Notes: generated by a model from the letters alone, not told the origin. Positions 8,232 to 17,231 are shown, counted from the stretch's first letter. The stretch: DNA of 64,000 nucleotides from Azonexus sp. (GCA_031274715.1 JAISPT010000069.1:25581-89580), one strand, 5' to 3'. Numbers and translations: made by a program.

Positions 8232-10061
8232 TCAGTGTAAAGCGGAATGAATCTTTTCAGCCATGTCGCGGCTGATGCCGGGTACTTCGGCGAGTTGTTC
8301 GACGCTAGCCGCCAGTACGCCGGCAATACCGCCGAAGCGGGCAACCAGCGCCTTACGTCGGGCCGGACCGACGCCGGGCAGGCTTTCCAGCGTCGAGGTC
8401 TTGCGCGCCTTGGCGCGCTGGGCACGGTGGCCGGTGATGGCGAAGCGGTGCGCCTCGTCGCGCACTTCCTGGATCAAGTGCAGGGCCGGATGATCGGACG
8501 GCAGGTTGAGCGGCGGCCGGCCGTCGGCCTCCGGAAAGATCAGGCTTTCCAGCCCCGGCTTGCGCTCCTCGCCTTTGGCGACACCGATCATGTTCAGATG
8601 GCTCAGGCCGAGATCGGCCAGCGCCGCCCAGGCCGCGGCCACCTGACCCTTGCCGCCATCGATCAGGATCAGGTCCGGGGCCACGCCCTCGCCATTGGCG
8701 ACGCCGTCGTAGCGTCGGGCCACCGCCTGGCGCATCGCGGCATAGTCGTCGCCGGGCGTGATGTCGCGGATGTTGAAGCGGCGGTAGTCGCTCTTCTTCA
8801 TCCGGTTACCGTCGTACACCACGCAGGAGGCGACCGCTTTCTCGCCCATGGTGTGGCTGATGTCGAAACATTCGATGCGGGCGATCGGCTCCGCCAATTG
8901 CAGCTCTTCCTGCAGGGCGGCCAACCGCTGTTCCTGCTGCGCCGTCGCCTGGTTGCGTGCCAGGATGGCCAGCCGGGCGTTCTGCAGCGCCATCTCGATC
9001 CAAGCCTTTTGCGTCAGCGTGCGCCCTTCCTGGATCGGTACCGGACGCCCGGCGAGTGCGGCCAATTCGGCGGCCAGCGTCGCCGCACCGTCGGCCTCCT
9101 CCTCTTCCTTGGGCAAGGGCGAGACCAGCAGCCGCGCCGGCGCTGGATGGACGGCGTAATGCTGGCGGATAAAAGCGGCGATGGCATCGGCCGCCGTCGA
9201 CTCGCCGGCGTTACTGGGGAACAACGGCCGGTCACCGAGATGGCGGCCGCCCCGCACCATCGCCAGGTTGACGCAGAGTTGCCCGCCCTCCTTCAGCGCG
9301 ACGACGATATCGACATCCTCGCCCTTGTTGCTGGAAACGAACTGTTTTTCCTGCACTTGGTGCAGCGACTGGATTTGGTCGCGGTAGATCGCCGCCAGTT
9401 CGAAGGCCAGCCGCGCCGACGCCGCTTCCATCGCCTGATTCAAGCGCCGGGTAACCTCCTGCTGCTTGCCGGCGAGGAACATGGCCGCCAGTTGCACGTC
9501 GGCAGCGTAATCCTCGGGCGCGATGAGGTCGACGCAGGGACCGCTGCAGCGCTTGATCTGGTACAGCAGGCAGGGCCGCGAACGGTTGGCGAAGACAGTG
9601 TCCTCGCAGGTGCGCAAGCGGAACATCTTCTGCAGCAACTGGATGCTGTCGCGTACCGCCCAACCCGACGGGTACGGGCCGTAGTAATCGGCCTTGCGAT
9701 CCGGATTGCCGCGAAAAAACCCCAAACGCGGGTACGGGCCATGGCTAAGCACGATGTACGGATAGGACTTGTCGTCACGAAAAAGGATGTTGTAACGCGG
9801 CGCCAGCGACTTGATCAGGTTGTTTTCCAGCAGCAGCGCTTCGGCCTCGGTACGCGTCGCCGTCGTCTCGATGGCGGCGATCTGGCTGACCATGTGGGCA
9901 ATGCGCGGACTCGGCAAATTCTCGCGGAAATAGGAAGCGACCCGCTTCTTCAGGTTCTTGGCCTTGCCGACGTAGAGCACGCCGCCGTCGGCGCCGAGCA
10001 TGCGGTAAACGCCCGGCAGCTCGGTCAGCGTGGCGAGGAAGGACTTGGCGTCGAAGGCCAT
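8232..10061 (-). CDS. uvrC: Excinuclease ABC subunit C (UvrC)
   Basis: The 609-residue nuclease makes both incisions in nucleotide excision repair. Domains in order are an N-terminal GIY-YIG nuclease (LPGVYRMLGADGGVLYVGKA, about residues 14-95), a UVR motif near residue 205 (LAFELAAIYRDQIQ), the RNase H-like C-terminal nuclease (ECFDISHTMGEKAVAS...LILIDGGKGQV) and a final helix-hairpin-helix pair (LESLPGVGPARRKALVARFG). The length is normal for the family. The start lies 12 bases downstream of the glycosylase stop. uvrB is also in this window at 60538-62607. Confidence 0.96.
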   Translation of the reverse strand: MAFDAKSFLATLTELPGVYRMLGADGGVLYVGKAKNLKKRVASYFRENLPSPRIAHMVSQIAAIETTATRTEAEALLLENNLIKSLAPRYNILFRDDKSYPYIVLSHGPYPRLGFFRGNPDRKADYYGPYPSGWAVRDSIQLLQKMFRLRTCEDTVFANRSRPCLLYQIKRCSGPCVDLIAPEDYAADVQLAAMFLAGKQQEVTRRLNQAMEAASARLAFELAAIYRDQIQSLHQVQEKQFVSSNKGEDVDIVVALKEGGQLCVNLAMVRGGRHLGDRPLFPSNAGESTAADAIAAFIRQHYAVHPAPARLLVSPLPKEEEEADGAATLAAELAALAGRPVPIQEGRTLTQKAWIEMALQNARLAILARNQATAQQEQRLAALQEELQLAEPIARIECFDISHTMGEKAVASCVVYDGNRMKKSDYRRFNIRDITPGDDYAAMRQAVARRYDGVANGEGVAPDLILIDGGKGQVAAAWAALADLGLSHLNMIGVAKGEERKPGLESLIFPEADGRPPLNLPSDHPALHLIQEVRDEAHRFAITGHRAQRAKARKTSTLESLPGVGPARRKALVARFGGIAGVLAASVEQLAEVPGISRDMAEKIHSALH

Positions 10062-10073
10062 GATTAGGCGGCG

Positions 10074-10733
10074 TCAGCCGAGCAGCACCTTGACGCCGGC
10101 GAAGACCGCTTCGAAACTCTCCCGCGACAGGCGGCCGGTACGCCAGTTGTAGCCGCTGCAGTGGTAGCTGTCGACCAGGGTGCGACCGTCCGGCAAGGCA
10201 TGGCGCACATTGTGGGCAAACTTGAAATGGGCCGGTTTCAGGCCATAGGTCCACAGCAGCGCTTGATGGGCGACGGTGCCGAGAGCGACGATCACCTTCA
10301 GGCGCGGCATCGCCGCCAGTTCGGCCTTAAGGTGGCCGTTGCACTGGCGGATTTCCGCCGTCGTCGGCTTGTTGGCCGGCGGCAAGCAGCGCACGGCATT
10401 GGTGATCCGGCAGTTGTCCAGGCGCATAGCCGGATTGGCCCAGTCGTCAGGGCCGAGCGCAGCAGCGGCGGTGGCGAAGCCGAAACGGTGCAGCGCCGGA
10501 TACAGCAGCTCGCCGGCCACGTCGCCGGTAAACGGTCGGCCGGTGCGGTTGGCTCCGCGCTCGCCAGGACCAAGGCCGAGCACCAGCAACTCGGCGTCGA
10601 GCGGCCCGAAGGCCGGCACCGGCAAGGCATGCCAATCGGGGTCGCGGCGGCGGATGGCCGCCAGGTGTTCGGCCAGGCGCGGACAAGCTGTGCAGCCGAG
10701 CGGGTCTTGGAACGATGGTGCGGAAACAGGCAT
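10074..10733 (-). CDS. Uracil-DNA glycosylase, family 5 (UDGb) type
   Basis: The 219-residue DNA repair glycosylase has a CTACPRLAEH start with iron-sulfur ligand cysteines, then VPAFGPLDAELLVLGLGPG. The motif GERGANRTGRPFTGD is diagnostic of the UDGb group, and NAVRCLPPANKP follows in the middle. These are features of Fe-S uracil/hypoxanthine glycosylases. I chose the ATG read from 10733 because it gives the family N-terminus; in-frame sequence upstream is arginine-rich and runs into the divergent earP gene. Family 4 is the alternative, but the ANRTGRPFTGD motif favours family 5. Confidence 0.82.
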   Translation of the reverse strand: MPVSAPSFQDPLGCTACPRLAEHLAAIRRRDPDWHALPVPAFGPLDAELLVLGLGPGERGANRTGRPFTGDVAGELLYPALHRFGFATAAAALGPDDWANPAMRLDNCRITNAVRCLPPANKPTTAEIRQCNGHLKAELAAMPRLKVIVALGTVAHQALLWTYGLKPAHFKFAHNVRHALPDGRTLVDSYHCSGYNWRTGRLSRESFEAVFAGVKVLLG

Positions 10734-10759
10734 GGGGCGAAATGTTAACATGCCGCCCC

Positions 10760-11839
10760 ATGCTGCTTCATTGGGACATCTTCTGCCGCGTCGTCGACAA
10801 CTATGGCGACATCGGCGTCTGCTGGCGACTTGCCCGGCAACTCGCGCGCGAGCACGGCCTGGCGGTGCGGCTGTGGGTGGACGATCCGGCCAGCCTGACG
10901 CCGCTGTGCCCGGCCTGCGATCCTTCCTTGCCGGCACAGTCCGTTCAGAGCGTCGAACTTCGCCGCTGGCCAACCGAATTCGTCGCCGACCGCGTTGCCG
11001 ATGTCGTCATCGAAGCCTTCGCCTGCGAGTTGCCAGCCACCTACATCGCCATGATGGCGACTGCCGCGCGGCGGCCGTGCTGGATCAATCTTGAATACCT
11101 GACTGCCGAAGCCTGGGTCGAAAGCTGTCACGGCCTAGCTTCACCCCACCCCAGCCTGCCGTTGGTCAAGCATTTCTTCTTTCCGGGTTTTACGCCAGTC
11201 ACCGGCGGCCTGCTGCGCGAGTCCGGCCTGCCCCTGGCGCCACCCCCAGTAGAAGCCGATGGTCTGGAAATCAGCCTGTTCTGCTACGACACGGCGCCGG
11301 TCGGCAACCTGCTCACGGCACTGGCCGCCAGCCCGCGCCCCATTCTCTGCCATGTGCCGCCGGGCAAGCCGCTAGCCGCCGTGACCGCCGCGCTCGGCCC
11401 CACCGACGGTTGGCAGCTTGGCCATACTCGCATCCAGCCCCTACCCTTTCTGCCACTGGATAATTACGACGCCCTGCTGCGCCGCTGCGCCATCAATTTC
11501 GTGCGCGGCGAAGATTCCTTCGTCCGCGCCCAGTGGGCCGGCCGGCCGTTCGTCTGGCAAATCTACCCGCAGGACGATGCGGCCCATCATGTCAAGCTCG
11601 ACGCTTTTCTCGACCGCTATTGCGCCGCCCTAGCACCGGTCGCGGCAAGCGCCGTGCGGTCTCTGTTTACCGCCTGGAATGGTGGCAATAGCAGCGGCGG
11701 CGATGTCGCCGCGGCATGGTCGACTTTCCTCGCCCAGGTGCTGGAAATCGCCCGGCACAACGCGGACTGGGCACGGCAACTGGCCAAACAACCGGATTTG
11801 GCGACGAACCTGGTCAATTTCGTTGCCGGCAGGGTATAA
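10760..11839 (+). CDS. earP: EF-P arginine rhamnosyltransferase (EarP)
   Basis: The 359-residue inverting glycosyltransferase (GT104) transfers rhamnose from TDP-rhamnose to Arg32 of elongation factor P, so that ribosomes stalled on polyproline are rescued. The N-terminus LHWDIFCRVVDNYGDIGVCWRL contains Asp13 and Asp17 at the positions of the known catalytic pair. The C-terminal half contains NFVRGEDSFVRAQWAGRPFVW, with the conserved Glu at residue 251 in the donor-binding RGEDS loop. The ATG at 10760 gives the family start. Its substrate gene efp follows 42 bases later and encodes Arg at position 32. Confidence 0.93.
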   Translation: MLLHWDIFCRVVDNYGDIGVCWRLARQLAREHGLAVRLWVDDPASLTPLCPACDPSLPAQSVQSVELRRWPTEFVADRVADVVIEAFACELPATYIAMMATAARRPCWINLEYLTAEAWVESCHGLASPHPSLPLVKHFFFPGFTPVTGGLLRESGLPLAPPPVEADGLEISLFCYDTAPVGNLLTALAASPRPILCHVPPGKPLAAVTAALGPTDGWQLGHTRIQPLPFLPLDNYDALLRRCAINFVRGEDSFVRAQWAGRPFVWQIYPQDDAAHHVKLDAFLDRYCAALAPVAASAVRSLFTAWNGGNSSGGDVAAAWSTFLAQVLEIARHNADWARQLAKQPDLATNLVNFVAGRV

Positions 11840-11840
11840 T
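11811..11840 (+). promoter_or_regulatory. Candidate sigma-70 promoter for efp
   Basis: A perfect -10 hexamer TATAAT at 11835-11840 is preceded, 18 bases upstream, by TGGTCA at 11811-11816, a weak -35 match. It overlaps the 3' end of earP and leaves a leader of about 35 bases before efp, so efp could be transcribed independently of earP at a high rate. Confidence 0.5.
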
Positions 11841-11881
11841 TTAACGTTTTTCTTTTTCCGATCTTAGCTAAGAGAATCCCG

Positions 11882-12439
11882 ATGAAGACCGCACAGGAAC
11901 TCCGCTCCGGCAACGTCATTATGGTGGGTGCCGACCCGCTCGTCGTCCAGAAGACCGAGTACAACAAGTCCGGCCGCAACGCCGCCGTCGTCAAGATGAA
12001 GCTCAAGAACCTGCTCTCCGGCAACCCGTCGGAAGCGGTGTACAAGGCTGACGACAAATTCGAGGTCGTCATCCTCGACAAGAAGGAAGTCACCTACTCC
12101 TACTTCGCCGACCCGATGTACGTGTTCATGGATGCCGAGTACCACCAGTACGAAGTCGAAGCGGAAAACATGGTCGACGCGCTGAAGTACCTGGAAGCCG
12201 ACATGCCGTGCGAAGTCGTGTTCTACGACGGCAAGGCCATCTCCGTCGAAATGCCGAATTCGCTGGTGCGCGAGGTCATCTACACCGAGCCGGCGGTCAA
12301 GGGCGACACCTCGGGCAAGGTCATGAAGCCGGCCAAGATTTCCACCGGCTTCGAACTGCCGGTGCCGGCCTTCGTCGAAATTGGCGACAAGATCGAAATC
12401 GATACCCGCACCGACGAATACCGCAGCCGCACCAAGTAA
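11882..12439 (+). CDS. efp: Translation elongation factor P, Arg32 type
   Basis: The 185-residue protein has the three OB-like domains of EF-P and binds between the P and E sites to promote peptide bonds at polyproline stretches. The modified loop reads YNKSGRNAAVV with Arg at residue 32, the acceptor for EarP-type rhamnosylation rather than the lysine used by EpmA/B. The C-terminus ends in GDKIEIDTRTDEYRSRTK, the family signature region. AAGAGAATCCCG precedes the ATG. Confidence 0.97.
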   Translation: MKTAQELRSGNVIMVGADPLVVQKTEYNKSGRNAAVVKMKLKNLLSGNPSEAVYKADDKFEVVILDKKEVTYSYFADPMYVFMDAEYHQYEVEAENMVDALKYLEADMPCEVVFYDGKAISVEMPNSLVREVIYTEPAVKGDTSGKVMKPAKISTGFELPVPAFVEIGDKIEIDTRTDEYRSRTK

Positions 12440-12463
12440 TTCCGGTTTCGGACCGCATCAAAC

Positions 12464-12487
12464 AACGGGCAGCTTCGGCTGCCCGTT
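12464..12487 (+). terminator. UUCG-capped hairpin after efp
   Basis: A perfect 10-bp stem AACGGGCAGC/GCTGCCCGTT is closed by a TTCG tetraloop, 24 bases after the efp stop. No uninterrupted T run follows, so it may be an RNA-stabilising hairpin or a partial terminator rather than a strong intrinsic one. Confidence 0.55.
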
Positions 12488-12570
12488 GCGCTTCGCGGCC
12501 CCACCGTTGCCAACGCGGCCGGCTTTTCTGCCAGAATCTTGTTTTCCCCAATCCACTCCGCGGACTCACC

Positions 12571-13509
12571 ATGACCTACAAAGTCTTTGTCGACGGCCAG
12601 GAAGGCACCACCGGCCTGCAGATCAACGAATACCTCGGGCAACGTACCGACATCGAGTTATTGAAGATCGATTCCGACAAGCGCAAGGATCTGGCCGAAC
12701 GTAAGCGTCTAATCAACGCCTCGGACGTCACCTTTCTGTGTCTGCCCGACGAGGCCGCCAAGGAATCGGTAACGCTGGTCGACAACCCGAATACCTGCAT
12801 CATCGACGCCTCGACCGCCCACCGCATCAATCCCGACTGGGTGTTCGGCCTGCCGGAGCTATGCCCGGAACAGCGCGCCCGGATTCGCGCCAGCAAGCGC
12901 ATCGCCAACCCCGGCTGCCACGCCTCGGCCTTCATCCTGGCCCTGCGCCCGCTGGTCGCCACCGGCCTGCTGCCGGCCACGACGCAAGTCGCCGCCCATT
13001 CCATCACCGGCTATTCCGGCGGCGGTAAATCGATGATCGCCCACTATGAGGGACCGGATCGCATCAGCGCGCCGCGCCCCTACGCACTCGGACTGGTCCA
13101 CAAACACCTGCCGGAAATGCAGGCTTACACCGGCCTGAACCTCGCACCGATCTTTCAGCCCATTGTTGGGCCGTTCTGCAAGGGCTTGGCTGTCACCGCC
13201 TATCTGCACCCGCAGCAGTTCAACCGCCCGGCGAGGCCGGCCGAAGTGCGTGCCATTCTGGCCGATTATTACGCCGGCGAAGCCTTCATCCGCGTCGCCC
13301 CGGTTGATCTCGAAGCCAATACCGAAGGCGGCTTCTTCAATGTCGAGGCCAACAACGACAGCAACCGCGTCGACCTATTCATCTTCGGCAACGACGAGCG
13401 CATGCTGGTCGTTGCCCGTCTGGACAATCTCGGCAAGGGTGCATCCGGCGCCGCCGTGCAGGCGATGAACGTGCATCTGGGGGTGGAAGAAGGCCTCGGC
13501 CTGGCTTGA
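12571..13509 (+). CDS. argC: N-acetyl-gamma-glutamyl-phosphate reductase, type 2 (ArgC)
   Basis: The 312-residue NADPH-dependent enzyme performs the third step of arginine biosynthesis, reducing N-acetylglutamyl phosphate to the semialdehyde. The nucleotide-binding N-terminus is TYKVFVDGQEGTTGLQINEY, and the catalytic cysteine lies in IANPGCHASAF. HSITGYSGGGKSMI follows in the substrate loop. The length of about 310 marks the shorter AGPR type 2 group. The ATG at 12571 is the family start; a long in-frame extension back into efp is rejected. Confidence 0.93.
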   Translation: MTYKVFVDGQEGTTGLQINEYLGQRTDIELLKIDSDKRKDLAERKRLINASDVTFLCLPDEAAKESVTLVDNPNTCIIDASTAHRINPDWVFGLPELCPEQRARIRASKRIANPGCHASAFILALRPLVATGLLPATTQVAAHSITGYSGGGKSMIAHYEGPDRISAPRPYALGLVHKHLPEMQAYTGLNLAPIFQPIVGPFCKGLAVTAYLHPQQFNRPARPAEVRAILADYYAGEAFIRVAPVDLEANTEGGFFNVEANNDSNRVDLFIFGNDERMLVVARLDNLGKGASGAAVQAMNVHLGVEEGLGLA

Positions 13510-13606
13510 GCCTGGAAACGGCCCCCATCACTCCAGCCAGCGTCGGCGCCAAAACATCCGACCGATGCTGGCGGCAAGCATGGCCATCAACGAGTGCTTG
13601 GCCGCT

Positions 13607-14617
13607 TCAGTCTGCCAGACGGGTCACGGAATCGCGGGCGCTACGATAGAGGGGGCTATCCAGCGCCGGTGCCGGCTGTTGCGGCAGTAGCCGCGCGATC
13701 CGCCGGGCACGCTGCGGATCGGGTTGCGGCTGCCATTCATCCAGCACCTGCGCCACCGCCTCCGGCGCATTGCACACCAGCAGCATGTCACAGCCGGCGG
13801 CCCAGGCTGCCTGCACCCGCGCCAGCATGTCGCCAACGACACCAGCCCCGGCCATCGACAGGTCGTCGGTGAACACCGCGCCGGCAAAGCCGATGTCGTT
13901 GCGCAAATAGTCGATCCACTTGCTGGAGAACACCGCGGTATTGCAATCCATGCATGGGTAAATCACATGCGCCGCCATCACCGCATCGAGCGGCAGGCGC
14001 CGATAGGGTTCGAGGTCTTCCTGCATGGCCGCCAACGGACGATCATCGACCGGCAATTCAACATGGGAATCGTGAATGACGTAACCGTGTCCGGGAAAAT
14101 GCTTACCGCAAGTGCCCATGCCACCCTGGCGCAAACCCTCGCCGAGAGCTTCGGCCAGCGCGACGACGACGGCCGGGTCGCGGTGGAAGGCACGATCGCC
14201 GATCACCCGCGAGGGGCCGTAATCGAGATCGAGCACCGGCGTAAACGAATAATCGACGCCGCAGGCGCGTAACTCAGCGGCCAACACCAAGCCGACATCG
14301 TGGGCGGCAGCCAGTGCCGCCTGTGGATCGCGGTCATGCAATTGGCCGAGCACGCGCATCGCCGGCAAGCGAGTAAAGCCGTCGCGGAAACGCTGTACCC
14401 GCCCGCCCTCATGATCGACGGCAATCAGTAGCGGCGGCTGGCGCAAGGCGTGAATCTCAGCGGTCAGCGCCGTCAGTTGCTCACGGTTGGCATAGTTGCG
14501 CGAAAACAGGATCACCCCGCCGACCAGCGGATGACACAGGCGTTCGCGGTCAAGCTCGGTCAGGGCGGTACCGGCGATGTCGATCATCAGCGGTCCGAGG
14601 GACAAAGCAGTCGTCAT
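13607..14617 (-). CDS. nagZ: Beta-N-acetylhexosaminidase (NagZ)
   Basis: The 336-residue cytoplasmic GH3 enzyme removes N-acetylglucosamine from 1,6-anhydromuropeptides during cell wall recycling. The family motif KHFPGHGYVIHDSHVELP contains the catalytic His/Asp loop, and FTDDLSMAG carries the catalytic aspartate nucleophile. The N-terminal half contains AVDHEGGRVQRFRDGFTRLP, also diagnostic. Its ATG overlaps the acpS stop by four bases, so it is the last gene of the lepA-to-nagZ series. Confidence 0.93.
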   Translation of the reverse strand: MTTALSLGPLMIDIAGTALTELDRERLCHPLVGGVILFSRNYANREQLTALTAEIHALRQPPLLIAVDHEGGRVQRFRDGFTRLPAMRVLGQLHDRDPQAALAAAHDVGLVLAAELRACGVDYSFTPVLDLDYGPSRVIGDRAFHRDPAVVVALAEALGEGLRQGGMGTCGKHFPGHGYVIHDSHVELPVDDRPLAAMQEDLEPYRRLPLDAVMAAHVIYPCMDCNTAVFSSKWIDYLRNDIGFAGAVFTDDLSMAGAGVVGDMLARVQAAWAAGCDMLLVCNAPEAVAQVLDEWQPQPDPQRARRIARLLPQQPAPALDSPLYRSARDSVTRLAD

Positions 14618-14985
14618 GGACGCTCCAGGATCACGTAGGCGACGGCATATTCAGCCTCGTCGCTGATGGAAAGGTGGGCGGTCAGGTGGCCGACGGCGGT
14701 GGTCAGCGCCTCGTCATAAGCGAAGGCCGGCTTGCCGAGTTCATCGTGGATCACAGCCAGCGCCGACAGCAGCACTGGCGGCCGGACGCCGGTGCCAAAA
14801 GCCTTGGCGAAAGCTTCCTTGGCTGCGAAACGCTTGGCCAGGAAGCGCCCCTTGTCAGCAGCCCGCGCGAAATCGTCCCGTTCGCGCGGCGCCAGCAGCC
14901 GCACCAGCGCCCGCTCGCCGTGCCGCTCCCACATTTGGCGCAAGCGGGCCACGGCAACGATGTCAGTACCGATGCCGTGGATCAT
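14614..14985 (-). CDS. acpS: Holo-[acyl-carrier-protein] synthase (AcpS)
   Basis: The 123-residue enzyme transfers 4'-phosphopantetheine from CoA to the serine of acyl carrier protein, whose gene is in this window at 28055-28291. GIGTDIVAVARLRQMW at the N-terminus and FAAKEAFAKAFGTG in the middle supply the metal and CoA binding residues. It overlaps pdxJ upstream and nagZ downstream by four bases each. Length and order (pdxJ-acpS) are typical. Confidence 0.94.
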   Translation of the reverse strand: MIHGIGTDIVAVARLRQMWERHGERALVRLLAPRERDDFARAADKGRFLAKRFAAKEAFAKAFGTGVRPPVLLSALAVIHDELGKPAFAYDEALTTAVGHLTAHLSISDEAEYAVAYVILERP

Positions 14986-15737
14986 TCGCCCTGCCCAGCA
15001 GCCTCACGCATCAGCGCCTTCATCTCGCGCACCGCCTCGCGCAGGCCAACGAACACCGCCCGGCTGACGATGGCATGGCCGATATGCAATTCGCGGATGC
15101 CGGCCAGCCGAGCCACCGGCTGCACATTGTAGTAATTCAGCGCATGCCCGGCATTGAAGCGCATACCAAGCTGCCGCACCAGCGCCCCGCCCCGGCGAAT
15201 CTTGTCGAGTTCGGCCAGCACCGCCGGCGCCTCAGCATCGCGCCCCTGGTCGTGGAAAGCATGGGCGTAAGGGCCGGTGTGGATTTCGCAGACGCGGGCG
15301 CCGATGCGCGCCGCCGCCTCGATCTGCGGCAATTCGGCGTCGATGAAAACGCTGGTCGTGATGCCGGCATCGGCCAGACGGGCGACGATCTCCTTCAGCC
15401 GTGCCTCCTGGCCGAGGATGTCGAGCCCCCCCTCGGTGGTCACCTCGTGCCGCCCTTCCGGCACCAGCATGGCCATCTCCGGTTTCAGCCCGCAGGCGAT
15501 GCCGACCATCTCGTCGGTCGCCGCCATTTCCAGACTCAGCTTGATCTGCGTCGTTTCCTTAAGCCGGCGCACGTCGGCATCCTGGATGTGGCGGCGGTCC
15601 TCGCGCAGATGCACGGTAATGCCGTCAGCCCCGCCCAGATGCGCCTCGACGGCGCCCCACAGGGGATCGGGTTCGTAGGTGCGGCGCGCCTGGCGTATGG
15701 TGGCGATGTGGTCGATGTTGACGCCGAGTTCGATCAT
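14982..15737 (-). CDS. pdxJ: Pyridoxine 5'-phosphate synthase (PdxJ)
   Basis: The 251-residue TIM-barrel enzyme condenses 1-deoxyxylulose 5-phosphate with 3-amino-2-oxopropyl phosphate to form vitamin B6 phosphate. The N-terminus IELGVNIDHIATIRQARRT is highly characteristic, followed by GADGITVHLREDRRHI and, near the C-terminus, LHIGHAIVSRAVFVGL. The start overlaps the recO stop by four bases, a conserved recO-pdxJ arrangement. Confidence 0.96.
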   Translation of the reverse strand: MIELGVNIDHIATIRQARRTYEPDPLWGAVEAHLGGADGITVHLREDRRHIQDADVRRLKETTQIKLSLEMAATDEMVGIACGLKPEMAMLVPEGRHEVTTEGGLDILGQEARLKEIVARLADAGITTSVFIDAELPQIEAAARIGARVCEIHTGPYAHAFHDQGRDAEAPAVLAELDKIRRGGALVRQLGMRFNAGHALNYYNVQPVARLAGIRELHIGHAIVSRAVFVGLREAVREMKALMREAAGQGE

Positions 15738-16462
15738 AACTCCTGCAACTCCTTGAAAATCTTACGGGTTTCGAGTTCCTTGCCAGCCAGATAGTAAGCC
15801 ATCAGGGTGCGCATTAGAGCCTTGGCCTCGACCCGCGTGCGCGGGTCGGAAAAATCCTCGGCCGCTAGGTCGAGCAAGGTCTTGCCGCGCACCACCTGGG
15901 CCGCCGCATCATCGTGCTCTAGGCGCACCGGCCCCTGCTCCATGCGGTAAGTGTAGAACGCCTCGGCCACCACCGGCTGACCGCCGGCATCGCGGTCGAG
16001 CATCAGGCCATAGCCGAGTTCCTGCAACAACGCCTTCTCGAAGCGGCGCAAGTCGGCTTCGCGGACCTTGCCCGTGGGGTCGGCGGCCAGCCGTTGCAGC
16101 ATCTCGGCATAACGGGCGAACAGCGTCTCGTGGGCATCCTCGCGTGGCAGCAGGTGCATCAGCAGTTCGTTCAGGTAATAGCCGCAGAATAGCGCCGCGC
16201 CGGTCAGCAACGGCTGGCCGCCCTGCCACTCGGCCTTCATCAGCGTCAGCACCTCGCCTTTGCCGGCCCAGCCCAGTTCGAGCGGCTGAAAACCCATCAG
16301 CAGACCACGAATGGCAGCGCGCGGGCGACGGGCACCACGCGCCAACAGGGCCATGCGTCCGAAATCACGAGTGAATACTTCGACGATCAGACTAGTTTCC
16401 CGGAAGGGGTAACTGTGCAGAACATAGGCCGGCTGGCCGTCAACCTTGCTGCGCTGATTCAT
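15734..16462 (-). CDS. recO: DNA repair protein RecO
   Basis: The 242-residue protein helps load RecA onto SSB-coated gaps in the RecFOR pathway. The N-terminal OB-fold includes AYVLHSYPFRETSLIVEVFTRDFGRMALLARGARRP, which identifies it. The helical C-terminal domain contains CGYYLNELLMHLLPREDAHETLF. The family zinc-finger cysteines are absent, as in many proteobacterial RecO proteins. In related bacteria recO directly follows era; here about 820 bases separate them. Confidence 0.93.
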   Translation of the reverse strand: MNQRSKVDGQPAYVLHSYPFRETSLIVEVFTRDFGRMALLARGARRPRAAIRGLLMGFQPLELGWAGKGEVLTLMKAEWQGGQPLLTGAALFCGYYLNELLMHLLPREDAHETLFARYAEMLQRLAADPTGKVREADLRRFEKALLQELGYGLMLDRDAGGQPVVAEAFYTYRMEQGPVRLEHDDAAAQVVRGKTLLDLAAEDFSDPRTRVEAKALMRTLMAYYLAGKELETRKIFKELQEL

Positions 16463-16535
16463 CGGTTAAGGCAAGCGGCGGCCGAAGGCCATCCGCTTGA
16501 ACGCAGAGTCACCGACCTACCGTGCTGAAAAATAA

Positions 16536-16771
16536 ATCGAAGCTGACCCATTTCATCCTATCAACCAGCGCCCCAACCTGGCCCGCGATGATTACGACCG
16601 CCTGCGCGCCGAACTGCATCAACTCACGTTTAAAACCGCCGTCGATCCCGCGCTGCGGACGCACTGCAAAGGCGGCTGACTTGGGCTACCCGCTTCGTCT
16701 GCGCCAGCCGCGCCCGCAAGCTGGAGGGCTTGCTGGAACGGATCGACTTTGTGCCGGCTTCTTCCGCATAA
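16536..16771 (+). pseudogene. Probable relic of a reverse transcriptase C-terminus
   Basis: In one frame from 16551 the sequence reads FHPINQRPNLARDDYDRLRAEL, ending at a TGA near 16677. A one-frame shift then continues with an RxxKLEGLLERIDF segment and a TAA at 16769-16771. Both parts look like the tail of retron or group II type reverse transcriptases, where an RPNLxRxDYDRLKA stretch precedes a final helix ending in DRI. The upstream catalytic YADD region is absent, so only a decayed fragment remains. The identification rests on recalled family patterns and is uncertain. Confidence 0.38.
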
Positions 16772-16795
16772 CACGCCACCTGCACGCCGCCCTGC

Positions 16796-17158
16796 TCAAA
16801 CGTAGGTATCGACGACGCTGCCGTCAGTGCCAGATAGCGCGGCATCCGACGTAGCGCCCTGCGGCGGGCTGGACGATGCGCCGCTTTTCGCCTCACTCTG
16901 GTGGGATAAAGCAGCCCCGTTATCAACCTCTTTGGCTGCGCGGCTGGCGTTCAATTTTGCAAGCTCGGCCTGTAATTGCTGGATCTGCACCATAATCATC
17001 GCGGCCAGTTGATTCCTCTGCTTTTCGGCCATTTTTTTATCTTTCAGAACCCCTTCCAGCTGCTTTTCCAGATAGGCGATCCGTTTCTGAATGGCCGCAA
17101 TCTGTCCCCCTGCACCAACACTCGCGCCCACGCTTGCCACACTCGTTATGCCAGCCAT
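16796..17158 (-). CDS. FlxA-like coiled-coil protein
   Basis: The 120-residue protein starts at the ATG read from 17158, which has a good GAGGAG site 7 bases upstream; an in-frame start 11 codons earlier lacks one. The N-terminus is small and Gly/Ser/Ala-rich. The centre is a heptad-like helical stretch (QIAAIQKRIAYLEKQLEGV, then VQIQQLQAELAKLNASRAAK), and the tail is Ser/Gly-rich and disordered. This pattern resembles the FlxA-like family of small proteins, whose function is unknown. It sits between era and recO, where most relatives have no gene. Confidence 0.5.
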   Translation of the reverse strand: MAGITSVASVGASVGAGGQIAAIQKRIAYLEKQLEGVLKDKKMAEKQRNQLAAMIMVQIQQLQAELAKLNASRAAKEVDNGAALSHQSEAKSGASSSPPQGATSDAALSGTDGSVVDTYV

Positions 17159-17231
17159 GGCGGCTCTCCTCAATAAAGACCATTGCCTCATGGTTAACGG
17201 CGGATGCGCGCAATGCTTGATAGGGTTCTAA

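Noticed and set aside
8247..10067. A 606-codon open frame on the plus strand opposite uvrC
   Set aside because: It is the antisense of a complete uvrC gene with all motifs; its composition is a typical GC-rich mirror frame and no ribosome site precedes it.
12208..12570. Upstream extension of argC into efp
   Set aside because: The frame is open but encodes an arginine-rich mirror of efp; family similarity starts at ATG 12571.
13542..13574. Inverted repeat between argC and nagZ as a terminator
   Set aside because: The arms CCAGCGTCGG and CCGATGCTGG pair with a wobble, but the loop is long and no T run follows on either strand.
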